Source: JAJEFO01 sp009843725 (GTDB taxonomy: Bacteria; Pseudomonadota; Alphaproteobacteria; Rhodobacterales; Rhodobacteraceae). From it: a stretch of 64,000 nucleotides of DNA. The notes beneath the pieces were generated by a model. The model ran no database searches and was not told the origin of the DNA. It worked only from the letters and a program-made list of their open reading frames with translations. Positions within the stretch are counted from its first letter, which is position 1, and each line of letters begins with the position of its first letter. Location: the NCBI GenBank assembly GCA_965243215.1, contig CBDEUJ010000004.1:930001-994000 (forward strand). Reading direction: 5' to 3'. Position numbers and translations under genes: made by a program. Positions 43,574-52,944 of the stretch are shown here, piece after piece.

Positions 43574-44749
43574 TCAGGCCGCGTAGGGCAGGCCTATGTA
43601 TTCGTATGCAAGCGCGTGCTGGGCCGCTTCGGACACCAGCAGCAAGTCATAGTCGTTCTCACGGATTTTCTGGTCGAACGGATCCTCGTCGGGAAACACG
43701 TGCAACAGCTTCGTCAGCCGCCACGAGATGTTCTCGGCGGCCCATATGCGCATGAGCGCGGTGCCGGAATAGTCGTCGAGAAGGTCGTCGCTGGCGTCCT
43801 TGAAATGCGCCACCAGGGCACGTTGCAGGTAGTAAACATCGGAAAACGCCAAGTTCAGGCCCTTGGCCCCGGTTGGCGGCACAATATGGCCGGCGTCGCC
43901 TGCCAAGAACAGGCTGCCGTGGCGCATCGGTTCGCTGACGAAACTGCGCAGGGGCGCAATGGATTTCTCGATCGACGGGCCTGTCTGAATGGTCTTGGCC
44001 ACGTCAACTGGAAAGCGGCGCAAAAGAGCTTCCCAAAACCGGTCGTCCGACCAGTCCTCAGGCGTATCAGTCAGGGGCACCTGGATGTAGTAACGGCTTA
44101 GCATCGGGTTGCGCTGGGCCGCCATAGCCATGCCGTCCTCGTGATACGCATAGATGAAGTCGTCGAGCGGCGGCCTCTCGACCATGATGCCAAGCCAGCC
44201 GAACGGGTAAGTTCGCTCATATTCCTGGCGATGCGCTGCCGGGATCGCCTGGCGCGAGGGACCGTGGAATCCGTCACAGCCGGCAATGAAGCGGCAATCG
44301 ACGCGATTCCCTTGGCCGTCCTTGTGATAGGTCACATGCGGCGCATCGGTCTCGATGTCGTGCAGTGCGACGTCCTTGGCATCGCAGACCACCGCGCCGC
44401 CATCGCGTTCGCGTGCGGCATAGAGGTCTTCGGTTATATAGGTCTGGCCGTAAGCCATCATCTGCTGGCCCGTCCACCTCTTGACGTCGATGAAGAAATC
44501 GGGGCGGTCCTGCCACAGGATCCTGGTTCCGTTCTTCGCCTTGCCCTCGCGATCCATGCGCTCTCCGAGCCCGTAGTCGCGCAGCAACTGTGCGGCACCG
44601 GCCTCCAGAACGCCCGCCCGAATGCGGCCGAGCACGTAGTTCTTGGACTGACGTTCGAGCACGACGTTGTCGACACCGTTGGCATCGAGGATATGGCTGA
44701 GCAACAGCCCGGACGGTCCGCCGCCGATGATGCAAACCTGGGTTTTCAT
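43574..44749 (-). CDS. pobA: 4-hydroxybenzoate 3-monooxygenase
   Basis: A 391-residue flavoprotein hydroxylase, converting 4-hydroxybenzoate to protocatechuate with NADPH and O2. FAD motif VCIIGGGPSGLLLSHIL, the LGRIRAGVLE segment typical of PobA, the substrate/pyridine region RFIAGCDGFHGPSRQA, and the second FAD motif LAGDAGHIVPPTGAKGLNLA. ATG 44749 has AAGGAGACACC upstream; the longer in-frame extension is unlikely. Neither a pobR regulator nor protocatechuate genes are in the window. A dead TRAP binding-protein gene directly downstream suggests a former uptake-catabolism operon. PobA itself seems intact. Confidence 0.94.
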   Translation of the reverse strand: MKTQVCIIGGGPSGLLLSHILDANGVDNVVLERQSKNYVLGRIRAGVLEAGAAQLLRDYGLGERMDREGKAKNGTRILWQDRPDFFIDVKRWTGQQMMAYGQTYITEDLYAARERDGGAVVCDAKDVALHDIETDAPHVTYHKDGQGNRVDCRFIAGCDGFHGPSRQAIPAAHRQEYERTYPFGWLGIMVERPPLDDFIYAYHEDGMAMAAQRNPMLSRYYIQVPLTDTPEDWSDDRFWEALLRRFPVDVAKTIQTGPSIEKSIAPLRSFVSEPMRHGSLFLAGDAGHIVPPTGAKGLNLAFSDVYYLQRALVAHFKDASDDLLDDYSGTALMRIWAAENISWRLTKLLHVFPDEDPFDQKIRENDYDLLLVSEAAQHALAYEYIGLPYAA

Positions 44750-45019
44750 GGTGTCTCCTTGGCCGGACGTGCGTGGTCTGACGCGCACAACCTTGATCTT
44801 GGTCTTCAGGTCAGTTCTGCAGAAGGCGTGCAGGAAACAGGCCTGCTCGGAAATATCAAGCATTTCCTGCTCGGCTTCGTCAGGTTCGGAGGATTCCAGA
44901 CAGACATGGGTTTTCACCGGACCCGTCTCTCCTGCCCTGCCGCTTGTTCCGGAGCCCGGCCCTTGTCAGCGACTGCGATTTTCCTGTATTTCGCAAGACA
45001 TTTCTTTCACGGTGACACC

Positions 45020-46165
45020 ATGGCGCTCGACGCAGCCGAAAACCTGAACTCGCTTGGCTTTCCGAAACTGCCTTCGGAAACCCGTGTTGTCGTGGCCATG
45101 TCCGGCGGCGTGGACAGTTCCGTCGTGGCTGCCGAACTCGCGCGCGAGGGCTATGACGTGGTGGGCGTCACGCTTCAGCTCTATGATCACGGAGCCGCAT
45201 TGGCCAAAAAGGGCGCGTGTTGCGCAGGGGCGGACATCCGCGACGCACGCCGGGTGGCGGAAGCGATGGGGTTTCCCCACTATGTCCTCGACTACGAAAG
45301 CATCTTTCGTGAAACCGTGATCGACGAATTTGCGGAAAGCTACCTTGCCGGTGCAACACCGGTGCCGTGCATTCGCTGCAACGAGCGCGTGAAGTTCAAG
45401 GATCTCCTCGAGACCGCGCATGACCTCGATGCGGATTGCATGGCCACGGGACACTACATCCAGCGGAAGCTCGGCGAGTCGGGGCCGGAACTGCACATGG
45501 CCGCAGACCTGGCACGGGATCAAAGCTACTTTCTGTTCACGACGACGCCGGAACAGCTTGAATTCCTGCGCTTTCCTCTTGGGCACCTGGCTTCCAAGAA
45601 GGAAACGCGCAGACTCGCAAGCGCACACGACCTGTCCGTGGCCGACAAGCCTGACAGCCAGGACATCTGCTTCGTCCCGAACGGCGACTACGCGTCCGTC
45701 ATCGAGAAACTGCGTCCCGGGGCCGCCGAACCGGGCGCAATCGTCCATGTCGACGGCCGCGAGATGGGCGCGCATGCGGGCGTCATCCACTACACGATCG
45801 GGCAGCGACGAGGTCTCGGCATCGGCGGACTGGACGAGCCGCTCTACGTTGTCCGGCTGGATGTCGACAACAAGCGGGTCATTGTAGGACCGAAGGAACT
45901 GCTCGCGACGCGCACCGTGCCGGTGCGCGAGATCAACTGGCTCGGAGACGCACCCTTCGACAGCGCGAGCGAGTGGAATCTCTCGGTCAGGGTCCGTTCG
46001 ACGAGGCCGCCGGCACAAGCCGTGATCCATCCGGTCTCGGCAACCGAAGCGACCGTCGAGTTGCTGGCGCCGGAGGAAGGCGTGTCGCCCGGGCAGGCAT
46101 GCGTCTTCTACGAAACCGGTGGCAGCCGCGTCTACGGCGGGGGCTGGATCTGGCGTGGATCATGA
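45020..46165 (+). CDS. mnmA: tRNA 2-thiouridylase MnmA
   Basis: A 381-residue enzyme that thiolates U34 of tRNA-Lys, Glu and Gln. ATP loop VVVAMSGGVDSSVVAAEL (residues 23-40), catalytic cysteines Cys117 in PVPCIRCN and Cys217 in DSQDICFVPNGDY, then TIGQRRGLGIGG and the C-terminal beta domain (YETGGSRVYGGGWI). ATG 45020 (MALDAAENLNSLGFPKLP) fits the alphaproteobacterial start, though no strong ribosome binding site is seen. It converges on lpxB. Confidence 0.96.
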   Translation: MALDAAENLNSLGFPKLPSETRVVVAMSGGVDSSVVAAELAREGYDVVGVTLQLYDHGAALAKKGACCAGADIRDARRVAEAMGFPHYVLDYESIFRETVIDEFAESYLAGATPVPCIRCNERVKFKDLLETAHDLDADCMATGHYIQRKLGESGPELHMAADLARDQSYFLFTTTPEQLEFLRFPLGHLASKKETRRLASAHDLSVADKPDSQDICFVPNGDYASVIEKLRPGAAEPGAIVHVDGREMGAHAGVIHYTIGQRRGLGIGGLDEPLYVVRLDVDNKRVIVGPKELLATRTVPVREINWLGDAPFDSASEWNLSVRVRSTRPPAQAVIHPVSATEATVELLAPEEGVSPGQACVFYETGGSRVYGGGWIWRGS

Positions 46166-46198
46166 TCCCGCGAACGCGTGGGCGGCCTCCGGGATCAT
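46162..46198. terminator. Hairpin between convergent mnmA and lpxB
   Basis: ATGATCCCG and CGGGATCAT form a perfect 9-bp stem with a 19-base loop, beginning at the mnmA stop. No U-run. Could act for mnmA or as a bidirectional barrier. Confidence 0.4.
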
Positions 46199-46267
46199 CA
46201 ACCGCAGGGACTCCGAGATGCCGACAACGGCCTTGGAACTGCAACGCGTGCGTCGGCAGCGGAGGGA

Positions 46268-47446
46268 TTATCGTCCTTGACCGTTGCCCTTTCCCGAAAG
46301 CGCTGCAAGAACCGACCTTGCTGCACGCAGCCCCGGCGTCTCCTCTCCATGACCAAGGCGTGTCATGGTCGTGGCCATGGCATCCAGTTGGGCCTCGCGA
46401 GCCGCATGACCTGACAGCAAATCGTTCACGGCATCCGCAATTGCCGCAGGCTTGCAGTCCGGCCCAAGGAATTCCGGGACCGTTCTGGTGTCCGTCACAA
46501 GGTTGACCAGCGTCACCGTATCAACGGTCGCCAACCGGCTCATTACCTGCCACGACAGCCAGTTCATGTCATAGGCAACAACCATTGGCGTCGCATTCGC
46601 AGCAAGCTCCAGCGAGACCGTCCCGGATGCGGCCAGCGCCACGTCAGCGGCAGCGAACGCCGCCCGTTTCATTGCGGGAGCACCGTCACGGGGATCAAGG
46701 ACGATCGGCTCTCCGGGCCATGCACGAACCCCTTCTCGGACAGCCGATGCGACCGGACCTGCAGCGGGCACGACGACACGGACCTCAGGACGGCTTGCCA
46801 GAACCCTGTGCATCGCCTCTCCGAAGACCGGCACGAGACGCGCGACTTCCCTGGGGCGCGACCCGGGGAGTGCCAGCACGACAGGTGCGTCTCCAGTTCC
46901 AGTCTCGGCACGAAACGCCCGCACGTCTTCCGGACCGGCAAGTGGCTCGGCCACGACAGGATGCCCCACGAAATCGCACGTCATTCCTGCCCTCGTCATG
47001 TGCGGAGGCTCAAACGGCAAAAGCGCCAGAACGTGGTCCGTGTAGCGGGCCATTTTCTCTGCCCGCCACGCTCTCCAGGCCCAGACCGACGGTGCCACGT
47101 AGTGAATGGTGGGCATGCCGGGAATTCTTGTCCTGACTGCGCACGCCATGCGTTGCGAAAAGTCCGGCACGTCGATCGTGATCAGCGCATCCGGCCGCCA
47201 GGCCGCGCAATCTGCGACCACCTCGTTCAACCTCCGACGAAGCTTCAGGTACTTCGGCAGCACCTCCGCAATTCCCATCACCGACAGTTCGTCCATGGGA
47301 AAGAGGCTCTCCATGCCCTCCGCCTGCATTTCCGGGCCTGCAACGCCGCGAAGTTCCAGATCCTGCGCCAGGGACCCAAGTCCCCGAATCAATGCCGCGC
47401 CCAGCTTGTCGCCGGAAGCCTCTCCTGCCAGCAGATAGAGCTTCAT
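46268..47446 (-). CDS. lpxB: Lipid-A-disaccharide synthase
   Basis: A 392-residue inner-membrane-associated glycosyltransferase joining UDP-diacylglucosamine and lipid X. Family motifs: LLAGEASGDKLGAALI, MDELSVMGIAEVLPKY, ITIDVPDFSQRMA, HYVAPSVWAWRAWR, VVLALPGSRPREVARL and ALAASGTVSLELAANATP. It is the last gene of the fabZ-lpxA-lpxI-lpxB block, 40 bases after lpxI. No defect is visible. Confidence 0.96.
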   Translation of the reverse strand: MKLYLLAGEASGDKLGAALIRGLGSLAQDLELRGVAGPEMQAEGMESLFPMDELSVMGIAEVLPKYLKLRRRLNEVVADCAAWRPDALITIDVPDFSQRMACAVRTRIPGMPTIHYVAPSVWAWRAWRAEKMARYTDHVLALLPFEPPHMTRAGMTCDFVGHPVVAEPLAGPEDVRAFRAETGTGDAPVVLALPGSRPREVARLVPVFGEAMHRVLASRPEVRVVVPAAGPVASAVREGVRAWPGEPIVLDPRDGAPAMKRAAFAAADVALAASGTVSLELAANATPMVVAYDMNWLSWQVMSRLATVDTVTLVNLVTDTRTVPEFLGPDCKPAAIADAVNDLLSGHAAREAQLDAMATTMTRLGHGEETPGLRAARSVLAALSGKGNGQGR

Positions 47447-47486
47447 GACGCGAACCGGTCCGGCCCGTCATATGGCGCCAGACACG

Positions 47487-48272
47487 TCACGGTCGACGCA
47501 CCCACAGGAAAACCCCGGATTCATTGGCCACCTGCACCGTTTCCTCACGTTCCAGCACCATGACTCCTCCAGCCTTGATGACAATGCCACCGAGTCCCGC
47601 CTTCGCCACGCGGGTCACGGTTCGCGGACCTATCGTCGGCAGGTCGACACGAAGATCCTGACCCGGCTTCGGGGCCTTCGCGAAGATTCCTCCCGGCCCA
47701 TCCGGTCTGCGGTCCAGGCTTTCCAGCATCCAGTCGGTGCCGTAGCTTGTCTCGATGGCGATGACCTGCCCTTGGCGAACGACGCAGGCCTGCCCGACAT
47801 CCGCGTCGCCAATGGCTTTCAGCGCGGCATCGGCACGGGCGGCATCCTTGATGTCTCCGGGCGCCGGCTGCTTGCGCGTGAGCACGCCAGATGCCGGCAA
47901 CAGGTCGGGGGCAAGTTCATGAGCGGCACGAATCACGAATCCCTCAGCCTCGAATATCTGCAGCAGGATCGTGAGCGCTCCATCGTCACCCTTCTCGAGC
48001 GCCGCAACGATTCGATCGATGAAGTGCTTGCTGCAAGCTTCGGCCTCGCCCAGGTCGATTTCCGAACGACGGACGGCGCCTGCAAAGCAGACTTCCGTCA
48101 CGCCACGTGCCTTGAGCGCATCCATGAAGCTCGCAATACGGCCAAGGCGAAAGGTCAGCTCCGTGCCGATCTCTGGCGACGCGCCATCAATCCGCACCAG
48201 TATCGGCTGCACGGAAAGCGCACGCGCAAGATGGCCGGGCAGCCCGCCATTGCCGGCGACCAGCGCCAGCAC
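47487..48272 (-). CDS. lpxI: UDP-2,3-diacylglucosamine diphosphatase LpxI
   Basis: A 261-residue LpxI (former DUF1009), which hydrolyses UDP-diacylglucosamine to lipid X in bacteria lacking LpxH. Motifs: LALVAGNGGLPGHLARAL, VCFAGAVRRSEID, ESYGTDWMLESL-type block (here IETSYGTDWMLESLDRRP), PGQDLRVDLPTIGPRTV and GVMVLEREETVQVANESG. The start is GTG at 48272, one base after the lpxA TGA. Use of LpxI rather than LpxH is typical of alphaproteobacteria. Confidence 0.95.
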   Translation of the reverse strand: MLALVAGNGGLPGHLARALSVQPILVRIDGASPEIGTELTFRLGRIASFMDALKARGVTEVCFAGAVRRSEIDLGEAEACSKHFIDRIVAALEKGDDGALTILLQIFEAEGFVIRAAHELAPDLLPASGVLTRKQPAPGDIKDAARADAALKAIGDADVGQACVVRQGQVIAIETSYGTDWMLESLDRRPDGPGGIFAKAPKPGQDLRVDLPTIGPRTVTRVAKAGLGGIVIKAGGVMVLEREETVQVANESGVFLWVRRP

Positions 48273-48273
48273 C

Positions 48274-49074
48274 TCAGCGCTCCGGGGTCAGATAGCTGCG
48301 GTCAGACGCGCCAAGGATGAATTCAACGATGTCCCGCACGTAGGTGCTGGAGGTTTCGTCGCCAAGCCTGCGGGCACGATCCTGGAAGGTGCCTTCTCCC
48401 TGCGCCAGCGTCTGGAAACCGGCGCGAAGGGCGGTGATGTCCTCCCGGGAGACACCCTTGCGCTTGAGACCCACAAGGTTCAGCCCTTCAAGCTGACCCC
48501 GCGGCGCTTGGACAAGACCGTAGGGAATCACGTCATTCGTGACCATTGTCACCGCACCGATGATCGCGCCCTTGCCCACGCGAACCCATTGATGGATTCC
48601 GGACAGCCCGCCGATGATCACGTCATCCTCGATCACGCAATGACCTGCGATCGCGCCCTGGTTCGCGACAATCACCCGATCTCCTACCTGGGCATCATGA
48701 GCCACGTGCGACCCGGTCATGAAGAGGCAGTCGTCTCCGACACGGGTCACACCTTCGCCTCCAGCCGTGCCGGCATTCAAGGTCACGCCTTCGCGAATGC
48801 GATTCCTCTTGCCGACAACGAGTCGCGTCTTCTCCCCCTTGTACTTGAGATCCTGAGGAATCTCGCCCACGACGGCGCCCGGGAAAATCACGGTCCCGTC
48901 ACCGACTTCGGTCCGTCCCGTCACGACCGCGTGTGACTTCACGACCACGCCTTCACCGAGGGTGACCTCTGGGCCGATCACCGAGAAAGGCCCGACATTT
49001 GCGCCTGGCCCGATGACGGCCCCCTCCTCCACAAGGGCGAATTCATGGACCGTGGCGTTGGGATCAATGCTCAC
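48274..49074 (-). CDS. lpxA: UDP-N-acetylglucosamine acyltransferase
   Basis: A 266-residue left-handed beta-helix enzyme, first step of lipid A synthesis with acyl-ACP. Hexapeptide repeats run from IDPNATVHEFALVEEGAVIG to IIGAVTMVTNDVIPYG; the catalytic His lies in SHVAHDAQVGD, and the C-terminal helices begin GLNLVGLKRKGVS. I place the start at GTG 49074 because it overlaps the fabZ stop (GTGA) and leaves the family N-terminus; a longer frame runs inside fabZ. Consistent with fabZ-lpxA coupling. Confidence 0.95.
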   Translation of the reverse strand: MSIDPNATVHEFALVEEGAVIGPGANVGPFSVIGPEVTLGEGVVVKSHAVVTGRTEVGDGTVIFPGAVVGEIPQDLKYKGEKTRLVVGKRNRIREGVTLNAGTAGGEGVTRVGDDCLFMTGSHVAHDAQVGDRVIVANQGAIAGHCVIEDDVIIGGLSGIHQWVRVGKGAIIGAVTMVTNDVIPYGLVQAPRGQLEGLNLVGLKRKGVSREDITALRAGFQTLAQGEGTFQDRARRLGDETSSTYVRDIVEFILGASDRSYLTPER

Positions 49075-49526
49075 TTCGGCAAGTCCATCATTGCGGTGAA
49101 CTCGCATTCGCAGGCGATTCCGCCGTCCACTGTGGCAACGCCCCTGAATTTCCAGACCTTGCTTCCGCCGCGCAGCTTCGTGATCTCCATCCTGAGAATG
49201 TCTCCGGGCACGACCTTGCGACGAAACTTCACGCCTTCCATTGCCATGAAATAGATCGAGGTCGTCCCGTCCGCGAGACCCAGCCCGACGCCCGCGATCA
49301 CGGCCGATGTCTGGGCCATGGCCTCGACCATAAGAACGCCCGGAAAGACCGGCTCGCTCGGAAAGTGGCCGGCAAAGAAGGGTTCGTTGATCGTGACGTT
49401 CTTGATCCCGACCCCTCGTTCCGTTCCATCGATCTCGATGACCCTGTCCACGAGCAGGAAAGGATAGCGGTGCGGAATTATCTTCTGGATCAGCCCGATA
49501 TCTGCCGTTTTCAGTTCATTGCCCAT
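49071..49526 (-). CDS. fabZ: 3-hydroxyacyl-ACP dehydratase FabZ
   Basis: A 151-residue hot-dog-fold dehydratase of fatty acid synthesis. IPHRYPFLLVDRVIEI, then FFAGHFPSEPVFPGVLMVEA with catalytic His and Glu, then KVVPGDILRMEITKLRG. ATG 49526 (MGNELKTADIGLIQKI) is the family start; the upstream frame is junk. It is first in the visible lipid A operon; lpxD, often upstream, is not here, and the next gene upstream is a divergent MFS transporter. Confidence 0.96.
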   Translation of the reverse strand: MGNELKTADIGLIQKIIPHRYPFLLVDRVIEIDGTERGVGIKNVTINEPFFAGHFPSEPVFPGVLMVEAMAQTSAVIAGVGLGLADGTTSIYFMAMEGVKFRRKVVPGDILRMEITKLRGGSKVWKFRGVATVDGGIACECEFTAMMDLPK

Positions 49527-49642
49527 GGAGCCATCCTTTTTCTTGAGGTAGCAAGGCGGGCCGGTCGCTGCAAGCGAGCGATTTCCGGCTGCAGGCCTGG
49601 CCACGGTCGCGCCACGGCAGGGATTGAACCTCGCTGGGTCAC

Positions 49643-50905
49643 ATGTCAGCCTGCACCGAACTGAACAACCCAACCATCGGGGTCGGCATGATCGACGAAG
49701 GCACCGTCCCGGCCAAAAGGGTCAATGCCGCCGTATTGGCCGGATGCCTTGTGGCGTTCCTCAGCTTTGGCTTTGCGGCGACCTTTGGCGTCTTCCTCAG
49801 TCCGATGAGCGAAGACCTTGGCTGGGGTCGGGAGACGTTCTCCCTCTCGGTCGCGGTCCAGGTTCTTACATGGGGCATCATGCAACCGCTCGCCGGAGCC
49901 GTGGCCGACAGGTTCGGGACCGCGAGGGTCCTGGCTTTCGGCGCGGTCTGCTTGGGTTTCGGCTTCGCGCTGCGGGGCGTCGTGACCGACCCGACGCTCT
50001 TCATCCTGACAGGCATCGTGGTCGGCGCGGGCATAGGAGCCGGGTCGTTCCCGATCGTCATCGGCGCGCTTGGAAAGATCGTCTCAGAGGAGCGGCGCAG
50101 CTTCATTCTTGGCCTCGGCACGGCCGCAGCTTCCCTTGGCATGTTTATGGCCGCGCCTGCGGCAACCACGATGATCGGGTCGATTGGCTGGTCGTCCGCA
50201 CTGATCGTGATCGGGGCCAGCTTTGCCCTGATCCTCCCCGTCCTTGTGCTCATCGCCCGCGTGGCGACGCCGAGCGCGTCGGGTTCCTCCGCCACGGAAT
50301 TCGGCAACGCGCTTGGCATGGCATTCAGGGACAGGAGCTATCTCTGCCTGTTCTTCGGGTTCTTTGTCTGCGGGTTTCACGTTGCCTTCATCCAGACGCA
50401 CCTGCCGGCCTACGTGATTGACTTGGGGATGGCGGCCTGGATCGGCGGATGGTCCCTGGCACTGATCGGGCTCTTCAACGTCGCAGGATCTTTCCTCTCG
50501 GGTTGGTCAGGCCAAGTCTACTCCAAGAAATGGGTGCTGAGCGGAATCTATTTTGCGCGCGCAGTTGTGATCGCCGCCTTCGTGCTGGTTCCGGTCACCG
50601 AATTCAGCATCCTCGCCTTCTCGGCCGTCATGGGACTTCTCTGGCTGTCCACGGTTCCACTGACCATGGGCCTCGTCGCGCAGACGCAAGGGCTGAAGTT
50701 CCTGTCGACACTGGCTGGTCTCGTCTTCCTGAGCCATCAGACGGGGAGTTTCCTGGGCGCCTGGCTGGGTGGCCGGATCCATGACCTCAACCAGGATTAC
50801 ACGCCGATGTGGTGGACGGCGGTTGCGCTCGGTCTGCTGGCCACGCTCCTGCACCTCCCCATTCGCGAATCACCGGGTCCTCTTGCGCTTGCCGAAGAGT
50901 CCTGA
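49643..50905 (+). CDS. MFS transporter (monocarboxylate/oxalate-formate-like)
   Basis: A 420-residue 12-helix major facilitator. Between helices 2 and 3 is the motif AGAVADRFGTARVLAFG; helix 1 reads LSFGFAATFGVFLSPMSED, a pattern of MCT/OFA-type carriers; helix 11 has SHQTGSFLGAWLGG. Substrate unknown, possibly a small carboxylate. ATG 49643 gives the longest form; ATG 49688 (MIDEGTVPAKRV), with GGGG a few bases before, is equally likely. Just downstream lies a relic of a sugar-acid dehydratase, which hints that the pair once formed a catabolic unit. Confidence 0.9.
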   Translation: MSACTELNNPTIGVGMIDEGTVPAKRVNAAVLAGCLVAFLSFGFAATFGVFLSPMSEDLGWGRETFSLSVAVQVLTWGIMQPLAGAVADRFGTARVLAFGAVCLGFGFALRGVVTDPTLFILTGIVVGAGIGAGSFPIVIGALGKIVSEERRSFILGLGTAAASLGMFMAAPAATTMIGSIGWSSALIVIGASFALILPVLVLIARVATPSASGSSATEFGNALGMAFRDRSYLCLFFGFFVCGFHVAFIQTHLPAYVIDLGMAAWIGGWSLALIGLFNVAGSFLSGWSGQVYSKKWVLSGIYFARAVVIAAFVLVPVTEFSILAFSAVMGLLWLSTVPLTMGLVAQTQGLKFLSTLAGLVFLSHQTGSFLGAWLGGRIHDLNQDYTPMWWTAVALGLLATLLHLPIRESPGPLALAEES

Positions 50906-50924
50906 ACGGAACCCGGCTTCGATC

Positions 50925-51375
50925 AAGTCCGGTCACGCAATGGACAGCGGGTCACGATGAGAGCAGAGTCAGGTGCCGAAACGAGCGCGACTGGAATTGC
51001 CGACACGGAGCTTGTGCGTTGACTGCAATGCCGTACGACGTCCTGCCTTTCGCCTTGTGGTTGAGGCCAGTAGACCAAAGGTCACTGGAGCATTGGCACC
51101 GCGCGATGCCGACGTTCCTGTCTCGCGGCGGTTGGGAGGGAAGGCCCGTCCTTCCCTTCATCGACCCCTGGCCCGATCCCCCTCCGTGCCACCCTCGTCA
51201 AGACCGGGCGGTGTGGGTTCGCAACACCGGCCCTAGACCGCAGGCAGCGGCAAGCGAGGCACGCAGGGGACGGAACGAAGCCGGTTCCGCCGCTGCCGGG
51301 GATTCCTGTCCGACCTCGTCTTCCGGGCATGGTCGGCAGCCGTCCTGTCCCGTGCGCGCGTCAATGGCGTTCTGA
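50925..51375 (+). pseudogene. Relic of an IlvD/Edd sugar-acid dehydratase 5' end
   Basis: From TTG 51019 the frame reads MPYDVLPFALWLRPVDQRSL, then HRAMPTFLSRGGWEGRPV, then DPWPDPPPCHPRQDRAVWV. This aligns codon for codon with the intact dehydratase at 62628 (QYEDLRSARWFRPDDLRS, HRSRAMQMGLSRDDWDGKPV, NTWSDLSPCHHHLRDRADWV), including the cluster-ligand Cys. Upstream DNA is also alike: CACGCAATGGACAGCGG versus CACATAATGGACAACAGG, and CACGGAGC versus TACGGAGC before the start. After about 51235 similarity fades and the frame ends at 51375, under a third of the gene. It is therefore a diverged, truncated paralogue, non-functional. Read by eye. Confidence 0.8.
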
Positions 51376-51391
51376 CGGTCTTGAGACACGC

Positions 51392-52132
51392 ATGGATCCG
51401 AACCTGCTTCTGTTTGCTACTGCCGCAATTCTCGTTGGCGGCTTCCTGAAGGGGGCGACCGGCGCGGGAGCACCCGTGGTCGGCGTCCCGATCCTGGCCG
51501 CGATTTTCGATGTACAGCTTGCGGTTGCGGTCTTTTCCGTGCTAAACCTGTTCTCGAACATCTGGCATTCGTACGCCTATCGAAAGCACCGTGGGTCGTT
51601 CCGGCTGGTCTACGGATTTGCCATAGCGGGTTCGGTCGGGGCAATTGCCGGATCAGTCCTGCTTGCGTCCCTGCCAACGGATGCCTTGATGGCGTCGCTG
51701 GCTGGCATCGTTCTTGCGTATATCTTCCTGCGGCTCTTTCAGCCGGACTGGGCGCTGGATCGATCGGCCGGAATGCGGCTCGTGCCCTACGCCGGCATCG
51801 CCGGAGGGTTGATGCAAGGGGCCGGAGGAATCTCCGCGCCCGTCTCCGTAACGTTCCTGAACGCCATGCGCCTTCCCAGAGAAGAGTTCATCGCGACAAT
51901 TTCGGTATTCTTCGTCGCCATGTCCATCGTGCAGATCCCGTCTCTTGCCTACCTTGGCATCCTGACGACAGACCGCTCGCTCATGGCAATGGCGGCCGCG
52001 GTTCCAATGTTCCTTTCCATGCCGCTCGGTGAGTGGGCGGCCAGATACATGTCAAAGGCGGTGTTTGACCGGATCATTCTGGTTCTTCTGGCCGTGATTG
52101 CAGTCCGGCTGATTTGGACATCGGTCGGGTAG
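51392..52132 (+). CDS. TauE/SafE family anion exporter
   Basis: A 246-residue membrane protein with about eight helices, with the two TauE repeats: LVGGFLKGATGAGAPVVGVP at the N-terminus and AGIAGGLMQGAGGISAPVSV in the second half. Family members export sulfite, sulfoacetate or other organic anions. ATG 51392 (MDPNLLLFATAAILVGG) is chosen as the normal start; an in-frame upstream extension overlaps the dehydratase relic and is unlikely. No sulfonate catabolic gene is near. Confidence 0.9.
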   Translation: MDPNLLLFATAAILVGGFLKGATGAGAPVVGVPILAAIFDVQLAVAVFSVLNLFSNIWHSYAYRKHRGSFRLVYGFAIAGSVGAIAGSVLLASLPTDALMASLAGIVLAYIFLRLFQPDWALDRSAGMRLVPYAGIAGGLMQGAGGISAPVSVTFLNAMRLPREEFIATISVFFVAMSIVQIPSLAYLGILTTDRSLMAMAAAVPMFLSMPLGEWAARYMSKAVFDRIILVLLAVIAVRLIWTSVG

Positions 52133-52944
52133 CCGGAATCGCCCATCAATTCGAAGGTTGCATCGCCGTCCGTTGAATCGGAGTGCAGTTTTAGGCATTC
52201 AGCCGCGATGGCGAAGATTGTTGCTCAAGTGGCAGCATTTCACGCCAGGAACCGTTCGGCAGAGGGAATGAAAGGGAATCGTCGACATGCCGGTAACGAC
52301 GGCTTTCGGCACGGTCGCGCCGAGGCTGGGCTCTCCCAATTGTCCATAAATTCTGTCTTGCTTGCCAATGCGTTTCCGCTCTTCCTTGGCGTCCCTGGCA
52401 TTGACGTCGTGACCGAGCATTCAAGCGGTGGACGACTGCGTGGCCCAGCCGTTCCAAGCGGTCTCCGCGCCAGGCGGTCCGTCGTTGCCGCCGTTCAGGC
52501 GGCCGCCGCCACGGCCGGGCGCAGGAAGAGCGATCCTGGCCGCGCGCCCAAGGCGGCGAAGGGTGGGAAGGCAGCTCGCGACCTGCGATTGCCTGCGAGG
52601 GTCAACAAAGGCAAGAGCGTCGCTTATCCTCCGGCCGATCTCAGCCTGTGGGGCTTCCGGTCGCGCAAGAATCCGCGACAGCTTCTTCATGCCCTCCGCC
52701 GAGGAAAGCGCACGGAACCGAAACAGGGCCGTCCATGCTCGCAACGAAAGCGCGAGCAAATTGGCGAGTTGGGCAGGAGATGTGCCCAATGGGCGCAGCC
52801 CGGCCGGACCTGAGCAGTGGCCGGGACGCGCCGGCCAGGCATCCGCAAGTCAGGGCAACGGAAACCGACCTGCATGCCTCGCATGAGATACGGAACAGGT
52901 CAGCAATTGCGTGGGACGTCAAAAGGCAGGGGCAGATTCCGGCC
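52133..52944. other. Gap of 0.8 kb, no intact gene
   Basis: No frame on either strand carries recognisable family sequence. A reverse-strand open frame (52421-52789) is Arg/Ala-rich with helical character but resembles nothing I know. Likely eroded. Confidence 0.4.
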
